Below the pieces are notes generated by a model. That model was not told the origin of the DNA. It was given only the letters and a program-made list of their open reading frames with translations, and made no database searches. From assembly GCF_036763085.1 (NCBI RefSeq), contig NZ_JBAIYU010000023.1:1-46738 (forward strand): a stretch of DNA of 46,738 nt, read 5' to 3'. Both the position numbers and the translations under genes were made by a program. This document shows positions 1 through 9,426 of this stretch, one piece after another. How positions within the stretch are numbered: the first letter of the stretch is position 1; each line of letters opens with the position of its first letter. Origin of the DNA: JBAIYU01 sp036763085 (lineage in GTDB: Bacteria; Bacillota; Negativicutes; DSM-1736; Dendrosporobacteraceae).

Positions 1-1
1 T

Positions 2-70
2 TGTTCAGATTATGCGGTCGGCAAACCTGCATTTATTCTAACAAAGGAGGCTGTTTTTTTCGACGCATAG
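2..70 (+). CDS. Possible 3' end of a protein gene entering the window
   Basis: Frame 2 is open from the first base and ends at TAG (68-70), giving 22 residues that finish KEAVFFDA. The composition (Gly-Lys-Pro, then alternating hydrophobic residues) looks like a real protein C-terminus, and an inverted repeat follows within 20 bases. Frame 1 is also open to about position 105, so the choice of frame is uncertain. No family can be assigned from so little sequence. Confidence 0.3.
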   Translation, partial: CSDYAVGKPAFILTKEAVFFDA

Positions 71-86
71 CTATAAGCTTTTTGGA

Positions 87-107
87 ACCACATGCATAGC
101 ATGTGGT
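87..107. repeat. Perfect 9-bp inverted repeat
   Basis: ACCACATGC and GCATGTGGT are separated by three bases. There is no T-run on either side, so it is not a standard intrinsic terminator. It could be an RNA hairpin at the end of the upstream gene or a small operator. Confidence 0.4.
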
Positions 108-119
108 ATTCGCTTACGC

Positions 120-159
120 AAAAAAGTGGTGGCAAATTTAAATTTGCCACCACTTTTTT
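120..159. terminator. Bidirectional intrinsic terminator after the RND operon
   Basis: This is a perfect palindrome. Each arm reads as six A's (or T's) plus GTGGTGGCAAATTT and its complement. The stem ends in T6 on both strands, so it can terminate transcripts from either side. It overlaps the last bases of the RND transporter gene. Confidence 0.85.
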
Positions 160-3100
160 ATTTGCTAAGTAATTTCTTTAAATTTATATGCTTATGCCAT
201 TGGTCAATCGGATAGTGAGTAAAGAACAAAAATATTATAGGTATAACAATTAATGTAAAAAAGGTTGATGACAATAGGCCTCCGATTATTACCCACGCCA
301 TACTGACTCTTGTTTCAGAGCCTTCCGTTAAGGATAAAGCAGTCGGCAGCATCCCTACTACCATTGTTAGTGTCGTCATGAAAATCGGCTTTAGCCTAGT
401 TTTGCCAGCCTCAATTACTGCTTCATAGGCACTCATCCCTCTATCCATAAGCGTAAGAGTATAATCGAGTAACAGTGTTCCATTTTTGGCGACTAAACCG
501 TCCATAACCAATATCCCAATAAGTGAATATAAGTTGATGGTATTGTTTGTGATGAGTAAGAATATCAGTGAACCAATTAACCCTAGCGGCAGTGAGAACA
601 TTCGTATAAATGGAGTGAGCAGTGACTCATAAAGTACTGCTAACAGCATATATACCAGAACTAATGATAATGCTAATGCCTGGATCATTTCTCGGAAGGT
701 ATCATCCATGCTGTTCGCCTGTCCAGTAAAACGATAAGTAACGCCGCTGCCTACGTTCTCCTGATCCAACTTAATCTTAATCTGCTGCAATACTTCTTTT
801 AACGGCCTGTCTGTAAGATTGGCTTGCACATTAATCGCCCGCTGCTTATCAACTCTGCGGATCATAACAGGCCCAGTTCCTTCTTCAATTTTAGCGACAT
901 CACTAAGAAAAACTCTGCGATTTCCTGCCCCTACCGTGATTGACTGAATATCAGCTGCCTTAAAGCCGTCACTGCCTTGAAGACGAACAATTATATCTGT
1001 ATCTTGTCCATCGTTTTTAGGGTCATTGGCAAGAACCCCTGCCTTTTGCCCTGCAATAGCTGCAGAAAAAACACTGGTGATCTCAGTTACTGAGGTGTTA
1101 TAAAATTTCAGACGTTCTCTATCGACTGTTAATTGTAATTCTGGCATTCCTTCTGAATATGAACTTCTAATATCCTTAACCCCATCTATCTCACCAAGAA
1201 GTTTTTGTACTTTATACGAAGCACTCACCAAATTTTCCAGGTTGTTGCCAAGCAGTTCTATTTGTACGGGGGATCCAGAAGATCCGCCGCTTCCGGCCCC
1301 GCCGGAAACTCCAGCAACAGAAGATTGCGTTTCATTAACTCTGACAACAGCATTATTCACACTGCTTCTGGCAAATTTACGGACATCATCAGTAATTTGC
1401 CATACACTTCGACTGCGCTCTTTACGATCTATTAATTGTACTGAAATTGATCCATTATTGCTTGTCGGGGTGCCAACACTTGATAAACAGTTTGTGACCT
1501 CAGGAATAGTTCTTACGTATTGCTCCAGCAAGTTTATCACAGCATCAGTCTGCTCAATATTTTGGCCCACAGGCAGCTCGACTGACACTCGAAAACTGCT
1601 TTCATCTGTCCGCGGCATATACTCGGCTCCGATAATACCACTCGGAATTAAAGCAACCGACAATATAAAAATTAATAAAACTGATGCAATAATTTTCCTG
1701 CTGTTGTCTAAGCTCCAGACTAACCATCTCTCATAGCTGGCGATTGCCTGGTTTTCGATTTTGTCCATAATTACCCATATTTTCCCTTGCGGTTCTCTTA
1801 ACCCGTTCCGAAAAAATTTAGAGGCCAACATTGGCGTTAACGTAAAAGAAACAAATAGGGAAAATAAAGTGGCCAAAACTATAGTTAAAGCAAACTGTTG
1901 AAAAAATTGCCCAGTCATACCGCTCATAAATGCAATCGGCATAAAAACAACTACATCGCATAATGTAATCGCAATCGCCGCCATGCCAATTTCCATTCGT
2001 CCTTCTACAGCAGCTGTTTTAGCATCTTTACCCATATGAAGATGTCGATGAATATTTTCTAATACTACAATTGAATCATCGACCAATATACCAACACATA
2101 AAGCCATCCCCATTAAGGACATCATGTTAAAACTGAAGCCGACCGCATACATAGCTAAGAAAGTTGAAATAAGTGAAGTTGGTATAGCTATCATAACAGC
2201 AGCTGTTGAACGCCAGCCGCGGAGAAATAAATATAGTACTATACCAGTAGTCAGCAACCCTTCAAATAATGTAGCTAGAGTATTATTCAGCGATTTGCTA
2301 ACGAAATTAGCTGAATTTGTAACCACTGTAAACTCATAATCAGGGTAAGCTTCTCTTAATGTTTCTAACTGCTTAAGCGCCCCTTCAACAGTAGTAACAA
2401 TATTAGCATCACTATTTTTATATACTGTTAAAGAAATGGCGTCTTGTCCGTTTACACGCCCAAACCTTGTTACCTTGCTGTCCTTTTCCTTTATTATTGC
2501 AATCTCTGTTATCGGAACACTAATCCCGTCAGAGTTAGTTATGTTCAAGTTATTTATATCTGCCGAATCTTGATATTGAGCCAAAAGCCGAACATCTGTC
2601 TGCAGTTTATCAGTGTATACAGACCCTGAAGGTAATAGTGCGTTTTCTCCCTTGACTTTATTCACAATTTGACTCAAAGATAGGTTATAAAAAGCCAGCT
2701 TTTCTTTATCAACTTCGACGGCTATTTCCTTATCCCGTCCACCATAAAGCGATACTTCAGAAACACCCGGCGACTGTTCTAGACGCTCTTTGAATGTGCT
2801 ATTAGCTTTTGCGTATATATCTGAAAGAGGATATTTCGATGTAACAGCGATTTCTAAGACCGGAGCCGCATTAATATCACGCTTAACTACTACCGGCTCA
2901 TCGATACCGTCTGGAAGTCTTCTACGTACTGAATTTACCTTTTTAGTTGCTTCGATAGAGGCAAAGTCAGAATTTGTTGAAAGCTCAAACTCTAATATAA
3001 TTATCGCCCGCTCAGGCCTGGCAATGGCGGTCATATGTTTTAAGTTAGATAAAGATGCTAGAGAATCTTCCAGCGGCTTAATTACTTGCTGTTCAACCTC

Positions 3101-3271
3101 TTCAGTTCCTGCACCGGAATAATTAACTGAAACCGTTACGTAGGGAGTGTTTAAAGCAGGCAATAACTCAACGCCAATTCGATGAAAACTATATAAGCCA
3201 AGCACAACAAACAGCATAACAATCATACATATGCCTACTGGTCGCTCTATTGAAAAACGAGTTATGTTCAT
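158..3271 (-). CDS. RND efflux transporter, HAE1 (AcrB/MexB-like) family
   Basis: The 1037-residue protein has the usual length of an inner-membrane proton-driven RND pump that exports drugs or amphiphiles. It shows an N-terminal membrane helix (residues about 10-30), a first large periplasmic loop, a helix bundle carrying the proton-relay motif DDSIVVLENIHRH near residue 400, a second periplasmic loop with a Gly/Ser-rich stretch near 660, and a final helix bundle. Its ATG shares a base with the TAA of the adaptor gene upstream (TAATG), so the two are translationally coupled. No TolC gene belongs to this unit. The substrate cannot be read from the sequence. Confidence 0.93.
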   Translation of the reverse strand: MNITRFSIERPVGICMIVMLFVVLGLYSFHRIGVELLPALNTPYVTVSVNYSGAGTEEVEQQVIKPLEDSLASLSNLKHMTAIARPERAIIILEFELSTNSDFASIEATKKVNSVRRRLPDGIDEPVVVKRDINAAPVLEIAVTSKYPLSDIYAKANSTFKERLEQSPGVSEVSLYGGRDKEIAVEVDKEKLAFYNLSLSQIVNKVKGENALLPSGSVYTDKLQTDVRLLAQYQDSADINNLNITNSDGISVPITEIAIIKEKDSKVTRFGRVNGQDAISLTVYKNSDANIVTTVEGALKQLETLREAYPDYEFTVVTNSANFVSKSLNNTLATLFEGLLTTGIVLYLFLRGWRSTAAVMIAIPTSLISTFLAMYAVGFSFNMMSLMGMALCVGILVDDSIVVLENIHRHLHMGKDAKTAAVEGRMEIGMAAIAITLCDVVVFMPIAFMSGMTGQFFQQFALTIVLATLFSLFVSFTLTPMLASKFFRNGLREPQGKIWVIMDKIENQAIASYERWLVWSLDNSRKIIASVLLIFILSVALIPSGIIGAEYMPRTDESSFRVSVELPVGQNIEQTDAVINLLEQYVRTIPEVTNCLSSVGTPTSNNGSISVQLIDRKERSRSVWQITDDVRKFARSSVNNAVVRVNETQSSVAGVSGGAGSGGSSGSPVQIELLGNNLENLVSASYKVQKLLGEIDGVKDIRSSYSEGMPELQLTVDRERLKFYNTSVTEITSVFSAAIAGQKAGVLANDPKNDGQDTDIIVRLQGSDGFKAADIQSITVGAGNRRVFLSDVAKIEEGTGPVMIRRVDKQRAINVQANLTDRPLKEVLQQIKIKLDQENVGSGVTYRFTGQANSMDDTFREMIQALALSLVLVYMLLAVLYESLLTPFIRMFSLPLGLIGSLIFLLITNNTINLYSLIGILVMDGLVAKNGTLLLDYTLTLMDRGMSAYEAVIEAGKTRLKPIFMTTLTMVVGMLPTALSLTEGSETRVSMAWVIIGGLLSSTFFTLIVIPIIFLFFTHYPIDQWHKHINLKKLLSK

Positions 3272-4551
3272 TACCTACCTCCCTGATTATCCGAATTAAC
3301 TCGTATATCCTCGGCAGGAATAATATCAACACTCATTCCATTTCTTAATCTAGCTAAATTACTTATAGCTACTCGTTCCCCTTCGCTAACGCCGCTAAGT
3401 ATTTCTACTACTTTGTCATTACTCAAACCGAGCGTAACCGAACGCTCTTCAGCCTTATTATCAACATTAATTATGAAAACATATCTCTTGCCATTTTTCT
3501 CTATAATAGCCTCTTTGCTTACGAATAGCGTTTGAGGGCGTTGTAACACTTCGAGTTGAGTTCGGGCAAACATTCCGCTTCTCAAAAGAGAATCAGGTTT
3601 ATCAAGTGAAATTCTTACGATATAATTTTGACTTTTAGCATCACTTGCTGGACTTACGTAAATTATTTTCCCTATATAGTTGTTACCAAGTGATTCTACT
3701 TGAACATCAGCTGTCATTCCCAGACTAATATGAGCAATATCCTTCTCAGACATCTGACAGTCGATATATATGCCACTGTTATCTACTATCGACAATAACT
3801 TTTGACCTGACTGAACTAAAGCACCTATTTCAGCCTGACGATAGCCGATTACGCCTGAACGCGGGGCCCGTAAAATTAAGTCTTCACGCTGTTTCTCTAG
3901 CGCATCAACATTTCTCTCAACTTTTTCTAAAGCTGCCCGCTTGGATTCCAGCAAGGCAGGTCCAACACCATACAGGTATTGATTATCCAGTGTTTCGAGC
4001 TCAGATTTAGCATTAATCATTTGCTGCTCTATTGTATCTAACGATTCCCGCGAAACCGCCCCCGTACTATATAAGGCTTTATATCGTTCATAATTTTTCA
4101 AACTACGTTGGTATTCTGACTTAACTTTTTGATATTTAGCAAAATAGGCAGCTTGAGTTTCGGCAGCTTCTGCTTCGGCCTGACGGCGCGAGGCATCAGT
4201 CTGAGAAATAGATAAGTCGATATCACCAGTATCCTGGATAATTAGTATATCTCCGGCTTTAACAGCCTGACCTAGGCTCACATTTACCAGAGTTATACGC
4301 CCAGAGTACTTTGCCGCTATATCAACCTGAGCCTCTGGTACAGTCTGCCCGGCTAATGTTATTCTTCTTGTCATATCCTTACGCTGGACAGTTTGAATAT
4401 CTACCGAAGGCTTGAGATTAGCTCCATTAGATTTTAATATAGTTGTTTGGCTTCTCATATTCGGCAAAATGAATACCAGAGTTAAGATAACAACAAACAT
4501 TACGCCAAAAAAGATCCACCATTTTTTCTTTGCAGAAAACTGTCTTTGCAA
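3271..4551 (-). CDS. RND efflux periplasmic adaptor (membrane fusion protein)
   Basis: This 426-residue membrane fusion protein links an RND pump to an outer-membrane channel. A signal-anchor helix (residues about 12-30) is followed by a lipoyl-like half near 70-105, an alpha-hairpin rich in Gln, Glu and Ala (about 115-225), the second lipoyl half (RAPRSGVIGYRQAEIG), then beta-barrel and membrane-proximal domains. The start is TTG: GAGGT at 4561-4565 lies nine bases upstream of it, whereas the nearby ATG at 4558 is in another frame and too close to the ribosome site. It is the first gene of a two-gene efflux operon. Confidence 0.92.
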   Translation of the reverse strand: MQRQFSAKKKWWIFFGVMFVVILTLVFILPNMRSQTTILKSNGANLKPSVDIQTVQRKDMTRRITLAGQTVPEAQVDIAAKYSGRITLVNVSLGQAVKAGDILIIQDTGDIDLSISQTDASRRQAEAEAAETQAAYFAKYQKVKSEYQRSLKNYERYKALYSTGAVSRESLDTIEQQMINAKSELETLDNQYLYGVGPALLESKRAALEKVERNVDALEKQREDLILRAPRSGVIGYRQAEIGALVQSGQKLLSIVDNSGIYIDCQMSEKDIAHISLGMTADVQVESLGNNYIGKIIYVSPASDAKSQNYIVRISLDKPDSLLRSGMFARTQLEVLQRPQTLFVSKEAIIEKNGKRYVFIINVDNKAEERSVTLGLSNDKVVEILSGVSEGERVAISNLARLRNGMSVDIIPAEDIRVNSDNQGGR

Positions 4552-4658
4552 AACCCATTCACCTCATACTTATCCTGAACTTCGATTTAGATAAAACCTA
4601 CTTATTTATAAATCACTTAATAAAATTCAATACGAGAATATTTCGTCAAGAGACGACA

Positions 4659-4691
4659 CTATCCTCTAAATTTACATAAGAAAAAATCCAT
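4659..4691 (-). CDS. Possible 10-codon leader ORF upstream of the RND operon
   Basis: A strong GGAGG (4699-4703) lies seven bases before an ATG that opens a ten-codon frame, MDFFLCKFRG, ending in TAG. The adaptor gene starts about 110 bases downstream. A short hairpin (TCGTC-TCTT-GACGA, 4643-4656) follows the stop. The arrangement resembles leader peptides of inducible resistance genes, but an ORF this short can arise by chance. Confidence 0.25.
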   Translation of the reverse strand: MDFFLCKFRG

Positions 4692-4760
4692 ACCGAAACC
4701 TCCTAAGAAAACAGTTATACTTTGCTATAAACCTATGCGAAAATGTTGCCGTAAATAAAA

Positions 4761-4787
4761 AAGCTCACCATCAAATGGCAAGCTTTC
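4761..4787 (-). terminator. Intrinsic terminator of the RPH-like gene
   Basis: AAAGCT/AGCTTT and CCAT/ATGG arms are separated by a small CA internal loop and a CAA loop. On the minus strand the stem is followed by T6. It sits just beyond the stop codon at 4805. Confidence 0.75.
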
Positions 4788-4804
4788 AAAAAATTGTTTA
4801 TCAG

Positions 4805-7465
4805 CTACTCAGATAATATTTTTACATATCCCTTACGTCCGTCTATTCTAATCATTTCTCCATCTTTAATTTTCACGGTTGCACCATCAACACCAACCAC
4901 TGCTGGAATGCCATACTCTCTGGCGACTACTGCGCCATGAGTCATCAGTCCGCCAGCTTCTGTTACCAAACCGCCAGCAAGGGGAAATAATGGTGTCCAT
5001 CCGGGATCGGTAAAGGGTGCTACCAAAATCTCACCTTTGTTAAGGCGAGCGTTAGCTAAATTCGTTATTACCCTGGCTCGACCTTCAACCAAGCCAACAG
5101 AAACAGGGCTCCCAACTAAAGCTCCTTCAGGAATATCTTGCTGCTGTTGCAAACCAGTTATGATTTCTCCTTCACTTGTCATTGCTCTAGGAGGGGAGAG
5201 TTTTATATATTGCTTAAACTCTTCCTGTCGCTTCTTTATTATTGATAGATCCGCTTTCTTTGAGTTTATAACCTCAATTAATTCATCTAGCGAAAGCCAA
5301 AATACGTCGTCTGCTTTTTCTAGAATCTTTGCAGCAACAAGATATTCAGCTTCTTCCAGTATAGCTTTTTTGATAATATCAAAGTTTTGCACTATAAAGA
5401 ACTTAGGGTGCTCCCTTACACCAATAACCTGACGATATGCGACTAATAGGTGCTTCATTATTTTAGCCTTAATAAACCCAAAGCGAGTATACTGCAGCCG
5501 CCTAATTAAGCTCTCAACTGCCTTCTTAGCTTCCACTTCGCCTTGTAAAAACTGAGTTCGATGCATCCCTGCACTGTTGCTTTCAACATTACTGAGGATT
5601 GATCCAATCAGTTGAGTCGGATCTTCTCGCCAACGCGGCACGGTAATATCAATTTCGCCAGTAGCACGCATACCATATTGAGCTAAAAAGCTATTCAAAG
5701 AAGTTTTTACCTTATTGCCGCCTTCTACTCCGTCCAACCCTGTCATAAACTCAGCATCTGCTGCCGTTTTTAAATACTCGATTACAGAAGGATATCCACG
5801 TATAATATCAGCGACATCACCAAGAGCTAGTCCCATCTCACTGGTAACATTCCCCACAGGTGCTTTACTAATGCCGCGCAATTCTTGTTCTGTATCATTA
5901 AGCCATAAGCCAGCTAATTTATTTATCAACCGGTAAGTTAATAAACCCGTCCCTATATACGGACCAACATTTTTCAATACAAACGGAAGCATAGTGGGCA
6001 AAAGCTGTTGGATTTGCTGAACCCTGTCTATACCAACTTTTTGGTAAATAATATCTCGATTTACTCTAATCTGTTTATCGATTAAATCATCTACACGCTC
6101 TGTAATGCCTTTGCTTTCTTTAAAAACTATATTTTTAAAAACTTTCATTATGAATGGAGCTATTTTAGCTATTAAGGGCAGCTCGATCTTTTTCCCAGGA
6201 CCAGACTGGATTTTGAAGGTTTTCCACGACGAAAACTCTCTAAGAGCGTTACCAATAAATTCGTCAGCATTACTAATTAATCCAGGAAACAATTTACGCC
6301 CCAACTTATAATCAAGCACTTTAGTTATATCAATGTAGAGCCTACCGCCTGCCTCAGCCATCAAGTTACTTTCGGTTCGCTGATTGCCATTCTTACCAAG
6401 AGGCATAAATGTTTTTAATATTGAAATACCCAATGGTTTTATAGGATTAGTCATCATTTGCGCATGCCCTAAGGATATCAATAAATGAAGTCTTTCATCA
6501 AAAAACCTCGGTACAGGATATAATGTTGTGATAGGTCGGCTCTGAAGTATAAATACCGTGTCATCAGCTATACACCATTCAATATCCTGGGGGCAGCCGA
6601 AATGCTGCTCAATTTTTTGCCCCAGCTCGGCCAATACAACAGCTACTTGGTCTTCTATCGACTGCCGGTTAACCTTTTCTTTAGCAACCGCTCTTTTAAT
6701 AGTACCGCCATCTTCTAAGCCATAAATAGCTATTTTTTTCTCGGCTATCTTCTTATTAATTACAGTTCCATCCCTAACTCGATATAGATCAGCTGATACT
6801 ATGCCGGATACTAAAGCCTCCCCTAAACCGTAACTTGCATCAATTGAAACTACTTTTCTATTGCCGCTTACAGGGTCAGCGGTAAACATTATACCAGCCA
6901 CTTCAGGAAAAATCATTCGCTGTACAACTACTGCTAAATAAACGTCACGGTGATTAAAGCCATTTTGAATTCTATAGATAATTGCACGATCAGTAAAAAG
7001 TGATGCCCAACATTTACGAATATGAATTAGAATTTCATCTAGGCCGGAAATATTAAGGTAAGTATCCTGCTGTCCGGCAAATGAAGCCCCAGGTAAATCT
7101 TCCGCTGTAGCACTGGACCTAATTGCATAGAAGAAATGTTTGCCAGTATGCTCCCAAATCTCAGATACTTCAGCTTTTATTTCCTGGGGAATAGCTAATT
7201 TTTCTAAATGACTCCTGATTTTTGAACCGATAGTTTCAATTGCGTCGATGTTATCAATAGTCATCCTTTCTAAGGAATTTAACATTTCGTTAAACGCCTC
7301 ATTCGAAGCAATAAATCTTTTATATGCCTCTGTAGTAATACAAAATCCCTCTGGCACAAAAATACCAGGGACATTAAAAAGTTCACCTAAGTTGGCTCCT
7401 TTTCCGCCAACTACTGCTATTTTAGATCTATCTATAGCCGTAAACGGAAGAACATACTGCTGCAT
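4805..7465 (-). CDS. Rifamycin phosphotransferase-like / PEP-synthase-like phosphotransferase
   Basis: The 886-residue protein has an N-terminal ATP-grasp PEP/pyruvate-binding domain (VGGKGANLGEL near residue 20; RSSATAEDLPGASFAGQ near 115-135), a long middle domain, and a C-terminal swivelling phosphohistidine domain (GGLMTHGAVVAREYG, catalytic His about 843). True PEP synthase has this His near the middle followed by a TIM barrel. Here the His domain is last and no barrel follows, which is the layout of rifamycin phosphotransferases (ATP + rifamycin to phospho-rifamycin, AMP and Pi), and the N-terminal half resembles that family as I know it. The ATG at 7465 is chosen because TCCTC (GAGGA) lies nine bases upstream. 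Earlier in-frame starts exist. It may act on another substrate. Confidence 0.82.
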   Translation of the reverse strand: MQQYVLPFTAIDRSKIAVVGGKGANLGELFNVPGIFVPEGFCITTEAYKRFIASNEAFNEMLNSLERMTIDNIDAIETIGSKIRSHLEKLAIPQEIKAEVSEIWEHTGKHFFYAIRSSATAEDLPGASFAGQQDTYLNISGLDEILIHIRKCWASLFTDRAIIYRIQNGFNHRDVYLAVVVQRMIFPEVAGIMFTADPVSGNRKVVSIDASYGLGEALVSGIVSADLYRVRDGTVINKKIAEKKIAIYGLEDGGTIKRAVAKEKVNRQSIEDQVAVVLAELGQKIEQHFGCPQDIEWCIADDTVFILQSRPITTLYPVPRFFDERLHLLISLGHAQMMTNPIKPLGISILKTFMPLGKNGNQRTESNLMAEAGGRLYIDITKVLDYKLGRKLFPGLISNADEFIGNALREFSSWKTFKIQSGPGKKIELPLIAKIAPFIMKVFKNIVFKESKGITERVDDLIDKQIRVNRDIIYQKVGIDRVQQIQQLLPTMLPFVLKNVGPYIGTGLLTYRLINKLAGLWLNDTEQELRGISKAPVGNVTSEMGLALGDVADIIRGYPSVIEYLKTAADAEFMTGLDGVEGGNKVKTSLNSFLAQYGMRATGEIDITVPRWREDPTQLIGSILSNVESNSAGMHRTQFLQGEVEAKKAVESLIRRLQYTRFGFIKAKIMKHLLVAYRQVIGVREHPKFFIVQNFDIIKKAILEEAEYLVAAKILEKADDVFWLSLDELIEVINSKKADLSIIKKRQEEFKQYIKLSPPRAMTSEGEIITGLQQQQDIPEGALVGSPVSVGLVEGRARVITNLANARLNKGEILVAPFTDPGWTPLFPLAGGLVTEAGGLMTHGAVVAREYGIPAVVGVDGATVKIKDGEMIRIDGRKGYVKILSE

Positions 7466-7530
7466 TATTACACGTCCTCTGCTGTTAAAATGCATCATCT
7501 TTTCTTCTATTAGTATACCCCGCATTGAAC

Positions 7531-7562
7531 AAAGGTACGCTACAAAGCAGTAGCGTACCTTT
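7531..7562 (-). terminator. Hairpin between the DUF389 and RPH-like genes
   Basis: A perfect 13-bp stem (AAAGGTACGCTAC and its complement) has a six-base loop. The downstream T-tract is short on the minus strand (TTTGTT), so termination may be partial. Confidence 0.55.
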
Positions 7563-7581
7563 ACGACTTAGAAATGTATTA

Positions 7582-8886
7582 TTACTTTTTATCATTATTA
7601 ACATCAACCTTAACTTCAACGCGGCGCTTTAACCGTTCTTCTAATATCTTTTGAATTGTCAAAGGTAATTTAGTATCTATAGGATTAGAGCTGGAAATTC
7701 TGGCAGTAACCACATAAGTACCCGAGCTTTTTCGGTATTCTAAAAGATAATCCTCTAATTTACTCCCAGGTAGTAATAGCAATTTTTCACGAATAGTACT
7801 TTCGATTACTTCTTCAGGAGTAGTACTTCTGACTACTTCTACAACTTCTTTTTCCTTTACTTTTGGAAGCAATTCTCGGAAGTTATCTATGTTAGTTTTA
7901 TCATTAACCTTTTGTACTAGAAAAACATCCGCACTTACCACGACCGTTTTTCCCAACCGCAATTCCAATAAGTTTTCCATCTGCCGAATGTTTTCCGGAA
8001 CAATAGTTTTGGTGGTTCGAATTGCCGCATCAATATTAAAGTTGTTATCCTGTTCAGTATAATTCAAAGATATAAGACTAGACTGCGGTGCAATCATGTC
8101 GAGAGATTCCACTAGCGAGCTTCTTATTGTTTTTTCTATATTAGCTTGATTATATGTTTTATACATGATATATGCTAATGGCAGCGAGATAATAATTAGC
8201 AAAGCAATAGGATATGTCATGCGGTACTTGGCAAAATTGTTAGAGATATTGTTATCACATTCATTTTCACAAAGATCGCTCGAAAACCCAGCAAACTCAA
8301 ACATCGCAATAGCTGCTACATTAATCGCAATCATATTGGCTAGAAACAGCAAAAATGCACCGCCCATAACCGCGAAATCTTGCTTTGCCAAGCCAATGCC
8401 AACAACGCATAACGGAGGCATAAGAGCAGTAGCTATAGCTACGCCTGGCAGAGTTGCCCCTTGAGGCCTAACACACATAGCGAATGTACCTGCCGCCCCT
8501 GATGCCAACGCTACTACTAGATCTAAGATAGTTGGTGTAGTTCTAGCCAACACTTCCGAGGTCAATTCCGCCCGTGGTAAAACAAGAGTCAGCAGCGCTG
8601 CTAATACTACGGCTGTGACTGCTCCCAAGGCCTCAGCTTTAGCTGAAACTTTAATTAGGTCGTTACTGTTTGTTGCTACAGCTAGAGCACCACCTAGTAT
8701 GGGTCCCATTAGCGGAGCAATTAGCATAGCTCCTATTACAACTGCCGTGCTATTTGAAAGCAGACCGTAAGTTGCCACAGTACAAGATAGTATTACCATG
8801 CCAAAAAAATAACGATCTGGTCTTGCGTCATTCATTACATTATTATAAATATTCTTTTGGGTCTCTTTGTCAGGCCACTGTATCAT
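7582..8886 (-). CDS. DUF389-family membrane protein (TIGR00341-like)
   Basis: The 434-residue protein is of unknown biochemical role. The first 240 residues hold about six hydrophobic helices with small-residue motifs typical of DUF389 (AVVIGAMLIAPLMGPILGGALA near 45-70; ATALMPPLCVVGIGLA near 150). The remaining 190 residues form a soluble, charged region with repeated Val/Glu stretches, probably cytoplasmic or periplasmic. An AAGGAGA ribosome site precedes the ATG by about ten bases. It has its own flanking hairpin and appears to be a single-gene unit. Transport function is often guessed for the family but nothing here proves it. Confidence 0.8.
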   Translation of the reverse strand: MIQWPDKETQKNIYNNVMNDARPDRYFFGMVILSCTVATYGLLSNSTAVVIGAMLIAPLMGPILGGALAVATNSNDLIKVSAKAEALGAVTAVVLAALLTLVLPRAELTSEVLARTTPTILDLVVALASGAAGTFAMCVRPQGATLPGVAIATALMPPLCVVGIGLAKQDFAVMGGAFLLFLANMIAINVAAIAMFEFAGFSSDLCENECDNNISNNFAKYRMTYPIALLIIISLPLAYIMYKTYNQANIEKTIRSSLVESLDMIAPQSSLISLNYTEQDNNFNIDAAIRTTKTIVPENIRQMENLLELRLGKTVVVSADVFLVQKVNDKTNIDNFRELLPKVKEKEVVEVVRSTTPEEVIESTIREKLLLLPGSKLEDYLLEYRKSSGTYVVTARISSSNPIDTKLPLTIQKILEERLKRRVEVKVDVNNDKK

Positions 8887-8964
8887 GCACTGTATTCTCC
8901 TTTTTGTATTATGCTAATGATAAAACAATGACCAGAATAACTTGACACAGTTCCCTCATTGAGA

Positions 8965-9426
8965 CTATGAATTACTCAAAGACAGCAACATCACCAAACG
9001 GTTTTCCCCTGCTCCATACTCATCGACCCTCATACCAGCCTTTATAAACCCTAACTTACCCTCATAAACTCTTATAGCCGCGATATTTTGAGGATCAACT
9101 GTCAATTCGACCTCAGTAATCCCTTCATTCTGTAACAGTCGTAAACTCTCCCGAAGCAGTATGGTGCCAAATCCTTTTCCTCGTTCCTCTGTATCTATAG
9201 ATACTCCCATAAGGTATGCTTTATTAGGTTTATCCCAGTCTCTCATATACTGCGCCATTCCAACAACATTCTGACCTTCTCTGGCAAGATATACCCGCCC
9301 ATGTCGAATAAATGGCACGAGGTGCCATTGGTTTAAACCACCATCGCCAAATGCGTCCTCTTCCATTTGGATCAATAGTTGTATTAATTCTTGATCAAAG
9401 TTTTTTACTACTTCAACGTTCATCAT
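8965..9426 (-). CDS. GNAT-family N-acetyltransferase
   Basis: The 153-residue protein has the single GNAT fold. The acetyl-CoA pyrophosphate-binding motif is visible as RGKGFGTILLRESL (about residues 85-98), followed by the ENPQN-like segment DPQNIAAIRVYEGKLGF that closes the fold. Its ATG overlaps the TGA of the racemase-like gene (ATGA), and a second ATG one codon later is better spaced (eight bases) from the GGAGGT at 9432-9437. Coupling suggests it acts on the same pathway, perhaps acetylating an amino acid, but the acceptor is unknown. Confidence 0.85.
   Translation of the reverse strand: MMNVEVVKNFDQELIQLLIQMEEDAFGDGGLNQWHLVPFIRHGRVYLAREGQNVVGMAQYMRDWDKPNKAYLMGVSIDTEERGKGFGTILLRESLRLLQNEGITEVELTVDPQNIAAIRVYEGKLGFIKAGMRVDEYGAGENRLVMLLSLSNS

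Noticed and set aside
4805..7465. Annotation as true PEP synthase (ppsA)
   Set aside because: The phosphohistidine domain is C-terminal and the PEP-binding barrel is missing.
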